Under the pieces are notes generated by a model, which searched no databases, was not told the origin of the DNA, and saw nothing but the letters and a program-made list of their open reading frames with translations. A stretch of 5,663 nucleotides of DNA from Chitinophaga pinensis. Its GTDB lineage: Bacteria; Bacteroidota; Bacteroidia; SXHM01. This document shows, one piece after another, positions 1 to 5,663 of the stretch. Each line of letters begins with the position of its first letter. Positions within the stretch are counted from its first letter, which is position 1. The stretch is taken from positions 1 to 5,663 of the forward strand of contig CAMDBK010000207.1 of assembly GCA_945889235.1 (NCBI GenBank). Reading direction: 5' to 3'. The position numbers and the translations under genes are program-made.

Positions 1-315
1 GGGGAACTGCTGGAAACAAAAGCAAATAAGTTTCCTATTGGTGTGTTTGTAGGAGAAAAATTAAAGAAGTTTGATAATCATGAAATTAAACTTAAAAAGG
101 GAGATGCAATTTATGTTTTTTCAGATGGATTTTCAGATCAGTTTGGCGGACCATTTTATAAAAAATTTAAAAAGCGTGAATTCAAAAAACTTCTTATAGA
201 AATTAGTCAGTTAAAGATGAAAGAACAATACAAGGAACTTGAAAAAGCATTAGAAAATTGGCAAGGCTCAAATGAACAGATTGATGATATAGTAGTATTT
301 GGAGTAAGGGTATAA
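1..315 (+). CDS. SpoIIE/PP2C-type serine phosphatase, C-terminal part (5' end outside window)
   Basis: The reading frame is open from the first base and ends at TAA 313-315, giving 104 residues. A GTG at 43 could be read as a start, but the 14 codons before it (GELLETKANKFPIG) belong to the same domain, so the gene is cut by the window edge. Two metal-binding motifs of the SpoIIE/PPM phosphatase fold are visible: SDGFSDQFGG at visible residues 41-50, and the terminal IDDIVVFGV at 94-102. The stretch between them is Lys/Glu-rich and helical. Family members remove phosphate from Ser/Thr of partner proteins, classically anti-sigma-factor antagonists. In Bacteroidota this C-terminal form is commonly joined to N-terminal TPR, GAF or 7TM sensor regions, but none of that is visible here, so the input signal is unknown. 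I am confident of the domain; the full architecture is undetermined. Confidence 0.88.
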   Translation, partial: GELLETKANKFPIGVFVGEKLKKFDNHEIKLKKGDAIYVFSDGFSDQFGGPFYKKFKKREFKKLLIEISQLKMKEQYKELEKALENWQGSNEQIDDIVVFGVRV

Positions 316-382
316 ATCGAGTAACAATAATTATAAGCTAGCGTAAAACGTTTGTTTATATTCAATAAATAATTCAGGAGAA

Positions 383-1396
383 ATGGTAATCGCGGAAGAA
401 AAATTTATCAGCAAAACAAAAGCAATTCTTGCTTTTGTTTTAGCTTTATTTTTCTCTTCACAGTTACAGGCTCAGGATAATAAAGACAAAGAATTTTTTA
501 ATTCAGGTCTAAAAAAAGCTCAGGCTGGGCAGATGGATGGTGCCATTGCTGATTTTACAGAATCAATAAATGCTGCTGAAAATAAATTAGGCATTGACCC
601 TAAAAAACTTCCTGAAGGATTTAAACCTCCTGCTGATTCAAAACTTTCGCAGGCATATTATTTCAGAGGCGTGGCAAAATCTGCTACAGGTGACCAGATT
701 GGCGCAATTGCAGACTTAGGAAGAGCAACCAAGTTTGATAAAAATTTTGGCGATGCTTATTTATTAAGAGGGCAACTCTATAACAATCAACACTCCTATC
801 AGGATGCTCAGGAAAATCTTGATATTGCAGTAAAGTTGCTGCCCAATAATTATGATGCGTGGTTTAATTTTGGTGTTGCTAATTTCAATCTTGATAAAGA
901 TGAAATGGCTATTGGAAATTTTACTACTGCTATTAAAATTAAAGCTACGGATGTGCAAGCCTACATTGAACGTTCAAAATGCTATATGAGTACCGAAAAA
1001 TATACCGAAGCCTTGGCAGATATAAATAAAGCAATTCTAATAGACAGCAGAAATTCTGAAGCTTATTTATGCCGCGGAATTGTTCAGCGTTACCTTGAAA
1101 ATTATGATTTTGCGATTGCGGATTATACCAAAGCAATTATTAATGATGCAAAAAATGCAGTTGCCTATTACAACCGCGGAATTGTTTACAGTAAAATGGA
1201 TGAACACCAAAAGGCTATTCAGGATTTTTCAAATGCGATAGAACTCTATCCTGAAGATGACCAATCTTACCTGAACAGAGGAATTGAACTTCTTATCCTT
1301 GATAAAAAAGATGATGCCTGTGCAGATATTAAACGTGCTGCAGATCTTGGAAATGAAGCTGCCATCAAGAACAGAATAAAAATCTGTTCAAACTAA
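383..1396 (+). CDS. Exported TPR-repeat protein
   Basis: This 337-residue protein has an N-terminal signal peptide: a Lys-containing n-region to residue 13, a hydrophobic core at about 14-24 (AILAFVLALFF), and likely cleavage after Ala30 (LQA/QD). The mature protein is nearly all tetratricopeptide repeats. TPR1 covers about 37-66; a Pro-rich linker (about 69-88) follows; seven units then begin near 89, 123, 157, 191, 225, 259 and 293. The aromatic of the A-Y/W motif falls at 92, 126, 160, 194, 228, 262 and 296, exactly 34 residues apart. The tail has the DACADIKRAADLGNEAA form typical of a closing TPR. No catalytic motif is present, so it is probably a periplasmic or envelope-associated scaffold; its partner is unknown. 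ATG 383 is the only plausible start, because no other ATG, GTG or TTG precedes the hydrophobic core. AGGAG at 376-380 lies only two bases upstream, too close for a classical ribosome binding site. Confidence 0.88.
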   Translation: MVIAEEKFISKTKAILAFVLALFFSSQLQAQDNKDKEFFNSGLKKAQAGQMDGAIADFTESINAAENKLGIDPKKLPEGFKPPADSKLSQAYYFRGVAKSATGDQIGAIADLGRATKFDKNFGDAYLLRGQLYNNQHSYQDAQENLDIAVKLLPNNYDAWFNFGVANFNLDKDEMAIGNFTTAIKIKATDVQAYIERSKCYMSTEKYTEALADINKAILIDSRNSEAYLCRGIVQRYLENYDFAIADYTKAIINDAKNAVAYYNRGIVYSKMDEHQKAIQDFSNAIELYPEDDQSYLNRGIELLILDKKDDACADIKRAADLGNEAAIKNRIKICSN

Positions 1397-1401
1397 TTCA
1401 C

Positions 1402-3135
1402 TTATTTTATCATCAGTTTTTGAACTGAACTGTTTTTATCTGTTTGAAGAATTAACAGATAAGTTCCTGCATTTAGAGCAGCTGTATTAATGAAATAATT
1501 TTTTTCTCCTTTTTGAAAATTACCTGAATAAATTGTGGTAATTTCTTTTCCAAGAATATCTGTAAGAAACAATCTTCCGTTCATGCTCTCTTGAATTTTC
1601 AGCGGAATGCACGTAATGCCATGCGAAGGGTTGGGGTAAGCATTCAGCATTTTATTTTCACTTACTGAATTTTCAATAACTGTAGTAAAACCGGTAACAT
1701 CAAATTTCCACCAGCCGGCAGGAGCAGTAATTGGACGCACCTGCTGTTTTCCTGAGTTTGCTTGTGCATGAATGAAATAGAAAACTCTTGTTCCTGCGGG
1801 TTGTGCAGGAATATAACCTGTCCATGTATCTGTTGGAATATCTGTTAAAGTCATACTAACTGATTGATATCCTTGAGTTGTATCAGTGCTGAAATAAAGT
1901 GTGCCTGTTTGAATTCCTGTTTTATGTTTTATCCATGCATCAACCTGATAAGGAGTTGTTGTATTGGTTGTATTCGGCAAAGGCTGATGGGTAATTAACA
2001 ATGGATCACTTGTTCCTATTTCTTTGGTTATACAATGTATTGCTCCAAGTTGATTAATGATGTTATTGCAATTAATTCCAACAACAGTATAACCCGGTAA
2101 CGCCTCGCGTAAAATCCTCAATGCTGTTGTATCGTATTGTTGCGCATAGGTTGGAACAATAAGGGTTTTATTTACAAAAACATTATTGGTGTACGTTCTG
2201 TAATCACCAAAATTATCAGGGTAATCGCCTGCTCCATCAGGTGGCTGAGGTATGCGGATTACTTTATAAGGAGTTCCGAAAACAGAATTGTAATTACTTA
2301 AAATATATTGAAGATTGGCTTCAATCTGCGGTCCGTCTGCAACTCCCGATGGGTATTCTCCAACTAGCAAAGTTTCTTCATCTAATAATTTCAGGTGCAT
2401 GTCAATGTGGTGAATTTCATCATACGGCAGTGTTGGCATTTTGATGTAACGGTCAATCCCCATCCAATTTTGCATAATGTTATCAACTTCAGTTTCGCTC
2501 ATTCCGGGGTTTTCATCCAAAATAAGTTCCGATGAAAAAGCAGTCCCCCAGCCATCTACCATATAGTTACCGCCTGTATGCGTTAAATCGTTTGGCGAAT
2601 TCACCATTTCGTAAAGGGGTAACCCTGTTGCTGTTGCAATTTGCGAAGGAACAGCATCGTCATTAGGGCGTGGACGGTTATAAATCCAATCAATAAGATA
2701 AAGAGAATCCACATCGTTTTTATAAACGTTCCATTGACCGTAATCGCGTATCCAGATACTGTCAGATGGCTTTTGAAGAAATTTAATATTGGTAAAATTA
2801 ACTCCGTTTGAAGTGAGGTAACTTCTTACCGAATTTGAATCGCTGCAAACAATATAAACCATTGTTTCCAATTTTGCGGCAGCAACAATTTGCCTTAGAA
2901 TCGTTTGCTGGCTTGATGTCCAGCGAATACACAAACCGCTTATTTCTTCCCACTCAGCCATAGCACGCACCGGTGATGTTGGCGGATGGGTAATAGATTT
3001 TTCAGAATGCGAATGCAGATAAGCTGGCATGAGCAATTGCTCATCAGGGGTCATGTAATTTGGCAAATCCTGCGCAAATGAATTAACTGAAAAAATAAAA
3101 AATGTAAGTGATAAGAGGAGTAAATTTGCACGCAT
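1402..3135 (-). CDS. Secreted peptidylarginine deiminase-like protein (PAD_porph/agmatine deiminase family) with T9SS type A sorting domain
   Basis: This 577-residue guanidino-modifying hydrolase has four parts: a signal peptide (1-21, cleavage SFA/QD), a catalytic PAD_porph domain (about 55-375), an Ig-like beta domain (about 380-480) and a T9SS sorting domain (about 495-577, with LNAYPNP, DILGKEI and AGTYLL, ending KLMIK). It should be exported by Sec and then carried across the outer membrane. Compared from memory with P. gingivalis PPAD (Asp130, His236, Asp238, Asn297, Cys351), the equivalents are Asp131 (WIRDYG), His243 and Asp245 (HIDMH), Asn317 (YTNN) and the nucleophile Cys368 (GAIHCIT). 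The PPAD motif carrying Arg152 and Arg154 is present as YNRPRPNDD, with Arg154 and Arg156. PPAD turns C-terminal arginine of peptides into citrulline, whereas the related agmatine deiminases act on free agmatine and are cytoplasmic. Export and the RPR motif favour a peptide or protein substrate. Length and domain order match PPAD (about 556 residues). The gene stands alone on its strand. Confidence 0.9.
   Translation of the reverse strand: MRANLLLLSLTFFIFSVNSFAQDLPNYMTPDEQLLMPAYLHSHSEKSITHPPTSPVRAMAEWEEISGLCIRWTSSQQTILRQIVAAAKLETMVYIVCSDSNSVRSYLTSNGVNFTNIKFLQKPSDSIWIRDYGQWNVYKNDVDSLYLIDWIYNRPRPNDDAVPSQIATATGLPLYEMVNSPNDLTHTGGNYMVDGWGTAFSSELILDENPGMSETEVDNIMQNWMGIDRYIKMPTLPYDEIHHIDMHLKLLDEETLLVGEYPSGVADGPQIEANLQYILSNYNSVFGTPYKVIRIPQPPDGAGDYPDNFGDYRTYTNNVFVNKTLIVPTYAQQYDTTALRILREALPGYTVVGINCNNIINQLGAIHCITKEIGTSDPLLITHQPLPNTTNTTTPYQVDAWIKHKTGIQTGTLYFSTDTTQGYQSVSMTLTDIPTDTWTGYIPAQPAGTRVFYFIHAQANSGKQQVRPITAPAGWWKFDVTGFTTVIENSVSENKMLNAYPNPSHGITCIPLKIQESMNGRLFLTDILGKEITTIYSGNFQKGEKNYFINTAALNAGTYLLILQTDKNSSVQKLMIK
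1414..1437 (+). terminator. Weak candidate intrinsic terminator for the TPR gene
   Basis: CAGTT (1414-1418) can pair with AACTG (1428-1432), followed by five T (1433-1437). An alternative overlapping hairpin is TCAGTT (1413-1418) with AACTGA (1423-1428) around a TTTG loop. It lies 18 bases after the TPR stop, inside the 3' coding end of the opposing deiminase gene, where a plus-strand terminator would be expected in a convergent pair with only 5 bases between stops. The stem is short and AT-rich, so chance is a real alternative. The minus strand has no T-run here. Confidence 0.25.
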
Positions 3136-3138
3136 GAA

Positions 3139-3172
3139 TTTGGTGTATTAATGCGGCAAGTTAATATTTTTT
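3139..3172 (+). promoter_or_regulatory. Tentative Bacteroidota-type promoter in the 52-base divergent gap
   Basis: TTTG at 3139-3142 resembles the -33 element, and TATTTTTT at 3165-3172 matches the -7 element TAnnTTTG except for the last base. The spacing is 22 bases, at the long end for this type, and the -7 box ends 15 bases before ATG 3188. The gap also holds a small inverted repeat, GTTAA (3160-3164) and TTAAC (3171-3175), overlapping the -7 box. The gap must hold promoters for both flanking genes, but in DNA this AT-rich such matches arise by chance, so this is only a candidate. Confidence 0.25.
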
Positions 3173-3187
3173 AACTCTTTCTTATTT

Positions 3188-3796
3188 ATGAAACCGATTG
3201 ACTGTGTTGTTGTTCCGGTAAGTTATTTTGCTCCTGTTGGTATGTATTCTGTTATTGTCAAAAGCAAAAATGTGATTTTTGATTTGCATGAAAACTTTTT
3301 AAAACAAACCATGCGAAGCCGCTGTGAGATATACGGAGCAAACGGAAAACAATTGCTTTCTGTTCCTGTCGAAAAAAGAGGAAATCATATTGCAGCAAAA
3401 GATGTGCGGATTAGTTATAAAGAAGACTGGCAGAAAATTCACTGGCGTTCCATCGTTTCAGCTTATCGCAACTCGCCATACTTTGAGTATTACAGTGATG
3501 AATTAGAGCCTTTTTTTGTTACTAAAACTGAATTGCTTTTTGATTTGAATATGTCATTGCACCAGGTTTTGCTGAAACTATTGAAGGTGGAAATCAATTT
3601 TGAATTTACCGAAACCTACATTGCTGATTACGGAAATACTATTCTTGATTTAAGAAATGAAAGAACTCAGTTGCCTCAGATTTCTCAATATAATCAGGTG
3701 TTTGAAGAACGATACGGCTATATTCCTAATCTGAGTATTCTTGACCTCTTATTTAATTCAGGTCCTGATTCTTTGAAAATACTTTCAGGTAAATAA
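3188..3796 (+). CDS. WbqC-like family protein
   Basis: This 202-residue soluble protein has no signal peptide or membrane segment. It matches the WbqC-like family as I know it from Bacteroidota: an early YFAPVGMYS segment (13-21), then HENFLKQTMRSRCEIYGANGK with SVPVEKRGNH following (about 34-66), IHWRSIVSAYRNSPYF (84-99), and near the C-terminus FEERYGYIPNLSILDLLFNSGP, which nearly always ends this family. The conserved His/Arg-rich blocks suggest an enzyme or ligand-binding fold, but no biochemical activity is established that I can cite. The family is named after a gene in an O-antigen cluster, hence the usual guess of a polysaccharide role. It starts the plus-strand run toward dapD, 40 bases upstream of it, and is probably co-transcribed with it at least in part. 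ATG 3188 is the first start, and the family's conserved N-terminal block begins about ten residues in. Length is near normal for the family. Confidence 0.85.
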   Translation: MKPIDCVVVPVSYFAPVGMYSVIVKSKNVIFDLHENFLKQTMRSRCEIYGANGKQLLSVPVEKRGNHIAAKDVRISYKEDWQKIHWRSIVSAYRNSPYFEYYSDELEPFFVTKTELLFDLNMSLHQVLLKLLKVEINFEFTETYIADYGNTILDLRNERTQLPQISQYNQVFEERYGYIPNLSILDLLFNSGPDSLKILSGK

Positions 3797-3810
3797 TTCT
3801 GCTTAATCCG

Positions 3811-3818
3811 TATTTTCG
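3811..3818 (+). promoter_or_regulatory. Candidate -7 promoter element upstream of dapD
   Basis: TATTTTCG, followed by CA, fits the Bacteroidota -7 consensus TAnnTTTG with one mismatch and lies 18 bases before ATG 3837, a common leader length in the phylum. No convincing TTTG -33 element occurs at the expected distance upstream. It could give dapD its own promoter besides readthrough from the WbqC-like gene. The call rests on a short motif only. Confidence 0.3.
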
Positions 3819-3836
3819 CAAACCATTATAAAAAAG

Positions 3837-4643
3837 ATGAAACAGATAATTGAGAATGCCTGGAATAACAGAGAATTACTTTCTGAACCTAAAACCCGCG
3901 AAACCATTAATGAAGTAGTTGCCCTGCTTGATAAAGGCGAGTTGCGCGTTGCTGAGCCAACTCCCAATGGCTGGCAGGTAAACGAGTGGGTGAAAAAAGC
4001 GGTGATACTTTATTTCCCCATTCAAAAAATGGAAACAATTGAAGTTGGTCCGTTTGAGTTTCACGATAAAGTTGCCTTGAAAAAAGATTATGCAGCACTT
4101 GGTGTACGTGTGGTTCCGCACGCCATTGCACGCTATGGTTCATTTGTAGCACGAGGCGTAATCATGATGCCGAGCTACATTAATATTGGCGCTTATGTTG
4201 ACTCAGGAACAATGGTGGATACATGGGCTACTGTGGGTTCCTGCGCACAGATTGGAAAAAATGTTCACCTGAGCGGTGGTGTTGGAATTGGTGGTGTGTT
4301 AGAGCCAATTCAGGCTGCTCCGGTTATTATTGAAGACGATTGTTTTATCGGTTCACGATGTATTGTTGTTGAAGGAGTTTATGTGCAAAAGCAGGCTGTG
4401 CTGGGCGCAAATGTTGTGCTCACAAAATCAACAAAAATTATTGACGTTACAGGTGAAGAGCCTGTTGAACACAGAGGTTTTGTCCCCTCGCGTTCGGTAG
4501 TTATTCCGGGTTCGTACACCAAGAAATTTCCTGCCGGTGATTTTCACGTTCCTTGTGCTTTAATCATTGGGCAGCGTAAAGAAAGTACGGACTTAAAAAC
4601 CTCGTTGAATGATGCGTTACGCGAACATAATATAGCGGTATAA
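3837..4643 (+). CDS. dapD: 2,3,4,5-tetrahydropyridine-2,6-dicarboxylate N-succinyltransferase
   Basis: DapD transfers a succinyl group from succinyl-CoA to tetrahydrodipicolinate in the cytoplasm. This is the first step of the succinylase branch leading to meso-diaminopimelate (peptidoglycan) and lysine. The protein has 268 residues, near the usual 270-275. An N-terminal helical domain (about 1-85, with LRVAEPTPNGW and WVKKAVILYF) is followed by a left-handed beta-helix of hexapeptide repeats (about 90-200), including MPSYINIGAYVD, GTMVDTWATVGSCAQIGKN and HLSGGVGIGGVLEP, then a C-terminal beta region ending DLKTSLNDALREHN. Asp128 corresponds to E. coli Asp141. The position of E. coli Glu189 is Ile176 here (SRCIVVEG instead of ARSEVVEG); I believe this Cys-Ile form is common to Bacteroidota DapD, so it is not evidence of decay. 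The reading frame is intact. The next gene starts immediately after its TAA, implying co-transcription and possibly translational coupling. Confidence 0.95.
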   Translation: MKQIIENAWNNRELLSEPKTRETINEVVALLDKGELRVAEPTPNGWQVNEWVKKAVILYFPIQKMETIEVGPFEFHDKVALKKDYAALGVRVVPHAIARYGSFVARGVIMMPSYINIGAYVDSGTMVDTWATVGSCAQIGKNVHLSGGVGIGGVLEPIQAAPVIIEDDCFIGSRCIVVEGVYVQKQAVLGANVVLTKSTKIIDVTGEEPVEHRGFVPSRSVVIPGSYTKKFPAGDFHVPCALIIGQRKESTDLKTSLNDALREHNIAV

Positions 4644-5645
4644 ATGAAGTTTCTTGTAATTCAGACAGCTTTTCCAGGTGATGTGATACTCGCGTCAGCA
4701 GTGGTTGAGAAGCTTCATGAATTTTATCCCAAAGGGAAGATTGATTTTTTATTGAGAAAAGGCAATGAAGGAATTTTCACAGCTCATCCTTTTTTAAATA
4801 AGATTTTTATTTGGGATAAAAAGAAAAGTAAAACATCTGAAATTTTCCTGATTTTGGGTGAAGTAAGAAGAGAAAAGTATGATTATGTAATCAACCTTCA
4901 CCGTTTTGCAAGTTCAGGATTTATAACCGCATTTTCAGGAGCAGAAAATAAAATCGGATTTGATAAAAATCCGTTTTCATTTCTTTTCACTGAAAAATAT
5001 GAACACACAATCGGCAACGGAGTTCATGAAACTGAGCGCAATCATAAACTCATAGCAAAGCTTACAGGCGGTAAATCTTCCAAGCCAAAACTTTATCCTT
5101 CTGATAAAGATTTTCAAAAAATTTCAGAATACAAAGCGGGGAAATATGTTTGCATTGCTCCCGCATCCGTATGGTTTACCAAGCAATGGAGCACTCATAA
5201 ATGGGCGGAATTAATTAAACTGATTCCTGAAGAACAAAATATTTATTTGCTTGGAGCACCTTCAGATTCCAATCTTTGTGAGGAAATTAAATTGGCTGTC
5301 ACTTCGAGCGTAGTCGAGAAGAGGATTATTAATCTTTCAGGAAAACTTTCATTCTTAGAGTCGGCATCTCTGATGAAGGATGCAACAATGAATTACGTAA
5401 ATGATTCTGCACCTTTACATTTAGCTTCTGCTGTTAATGCTCCGGTTACTGCTGTGTTTTGTTCAACAGTTCCTGAATTTGGCTTTGGACCGCTAAGCGA
5501 TAATTCGTTTATTGCACAAACAAAAGAAAATCTTTCCTGCCGCCCTTGCGGATTGCATGGAAAAAGTTCTTGTCCTGAGAAACATTTTAAATGTTCAGGA
5601 ACCATCAAAGCCGAAGATGTTTTTTCGCTTTCTTTGACTAAATAA
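4644..5645 (+). CDS. Glycosyltransferase family 9 protein (heptosyltransferase-like)
   Basis: This 333-residue cytoplasmic or membrane-peripheral GT-B enzyme resembles ADP-heptose:LPS heptosyltransferases (WaaF/WaaC group), which add heptose to the lipopolysaccharide inner core. The first Rossmann-like half opens with FLVIQTAFPGDVILASAV; Asp13 lies at the position of the proposed catalytic base Asp13 of E. coli WaaC. The second half carries the nucleotide-sugar region: APASVWFTKQWSTHKWAEL (172-190), NLSGKLSFLESASLM (230-244) and NDSAPLHLASAVNAPVTAVF (253-272). A four-cysteine cluster (Cys299, 302, 310, 317) follows, as often seen near the C-terminus of this family. The ATG directly abuts the dapD stop (TAAATG), so expression is probably coupled to dapD. 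Residues 218-227 are encoded by an unusual repeat-like sequence in a variable loop just before NLSGK. The true donor and acceptor sugars cannot be told from sequence, and Bacteroidota GT9 members are diverse, so 'heptosyltransferase' is a family name here. Confidence 0.9.
   Translation: MKFLVIQTAFPGDVILASAVVEKLHEFYPKGKIDFLLRKGNEGIFTAHPFLNKIFIWDKKKSKTSEIFLILGEVRREKYDYVINLHRFASSGFITAFSGAENKIGFDKNPFSFLFTEKYEHTIGNGVHETERNHKLIAKLTGGKSSKPKLYPSDKDFQKISEYKAGKYVCIAPASVWFTKQWSTHKWAELIKLIPEEQNIYLLGAPSDSNLCEEIKLAVTSSVVEKRIINLSGKLSFLESASLMKDATMNYVNDSAPLHLASAVNAPVTAVFCSTVPEFGFGPLSDNSFIAQTKENLSCRPCGLHGKSSCPEKHFKCSGTIKAEDVFSLSLTK
5297..5321 (+). repeat. Putative dispersed imperfect-hairpin repeat embedded in the GT9 gene
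   Basis: The core CTTCGAGCGTAGTCGAGAAG (5302-5321), preceded by TGTCA, can fold so that CTTC pairs with GAAG and GA pairs with TC, with a GA bulge and a GCGTAG loop. It is about 52% G+C (13 of 25 bases) in a distinctly AT-rich gene. From memory it matches a short element (TGTCACTTCGAGCG, then C or T, then AGTCGAGAAG) seen in many copies between genes of various Bacteroidota; I cannot verify this here. It is read in frame as AVTSSVVEK without disrupting the protein. Only one copy lies in this window. Confidence 0.5.
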
Positions 5646-5648
5646 TTT

Positions 5649-5663
5649 ATGATAATCGATAAA
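5649..5663 (+). CDS. Start of a downstream gene (first five codons, cut by window edge)
   Basis: An ATG three bases after the GT9 stop opens a frame reading MIIDK to the end of the window. The tight spacing fits continuation of the dapD-GT9 transcription unit. Five codons do not allow identification, and the call rests on position alone. Confidence 0.4.

Noticed and set aside
43..45. GTG as the start of a 90-residue protein.
   Set aside because: The frame is open back to base 1 and the upstream codons continue the SpoIIE domain, so this is an internal valine of a gene cut by the window edge.
347..354. AACGTTTG upstream of the TPR gene as a possible -7 element (TAnnTTTG with one mismatch).
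   Set aside because: The first base of the consensus is missing and no TTTG lies at the -33 distance. The adjoining AAACGTTT (346-353) is just a short palindrome with no T-run, so it does not support a terminator either.
376..380. AGGAG as a Shine-Dalgarno site for the TPR gene.
   Set aside because: Only two bases separate it from the ATG, too short for normal pairing, and this phylum mostly does not rely on such sites.
1072..1186. A 13-base perfect direct repeat, CCGCGGAATTGTT, at 1072-1084 and 1174-1186.
   Set aside because: The copies are exactly 102 bases apart, the length of one 34-residue TPR unit, and both encode the RGIV segment of adjacent TPRs, so internal repeat duplication explains them.
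2241..2444. A 67-codon plus-strand frame inside the deiminase gene.
   Set aside because: It is antisense to the conserved catalytic domain and has no family resemblance or initiation signal.
3876..4152. Two overlapping 81-codon minus-strand frames antisense to dapD.
   Set aside because: They lie wholly inside the conserved dapD coding region and their products show no recognisable domain; they are shadows of the real gene.

Overview
The window comes from an AT-rich member of the Bacteroidota. The secreted protein on the minus strand ends in a type IX secretion (T9SS) type A sorting domain. The partial SpoIIE-type phosphatase, the WbqC-like protein and DapD all have the flavour familiar from this phylum, and Shine-Dalgarno sequences are mostly absent. 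Nothing resembles an insertion sequence, prophage, CRISPR array, rRNA or tRNA. Coding density is very high and no gene-free stretch exceeds about 70 bases.

Layout. (1) Positions 1-315, plus strand: the C-terminal 104 residues of a SpoIIE/PP2C-type serine phosphatase whose 5' part lies outside the window. (2) 383-1396, plus: an exported protein made almost entirely of TPR repeats in a strict 34-residue register. (3) 1402-3135, minus: a secreted peptidylarginine-deiminase-like enzyme with a catalytic domain, an Ig-like domain and a T9SS tail. It converges on the TPR gene with only 5 bases between the stop codons. (4) From 3188 on the plus strand, starting 52 bases from the start of the deiminase gene, a compact run: a WbqC-like protein, dapD (lysine/meso-diaminopimelate synthesis), a family 9 glycosyltransferase (heptosyltransferase-like) that starts directly after the dapD stop, and probably the first five codons of another gene at 5649.

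How the genes fit together. The right-hand run has an envelope theme: DapD feeds peptidoglycan cross-link and lysine synthesis, the GT9 enzyme suggests lipopolysaccharide or other surface-glycan assembly, and the WbqC family is of unknown function but often linked to surface polysaccharide. The left half holds an unrelated regulator fragment, a protein-interaction scaffold and a secreted enzyme.

Points of most interest. The deiminase keeps not only the catalytic residues of Porphyromonas gingivalis PPAD but also the two-arginine motif PPAD uses to recognise C-terminal arginine of peptides. The glycosyltransferase gene carries a short GC-richer imperfect-hairpin sequence that looks like a dispersed repeat absorbed in frame. 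DapD lacks one of the two acidic residues described as essential in the proteobacterial-type enzyme. I see no clear sign of an entirely new multi-gene system.
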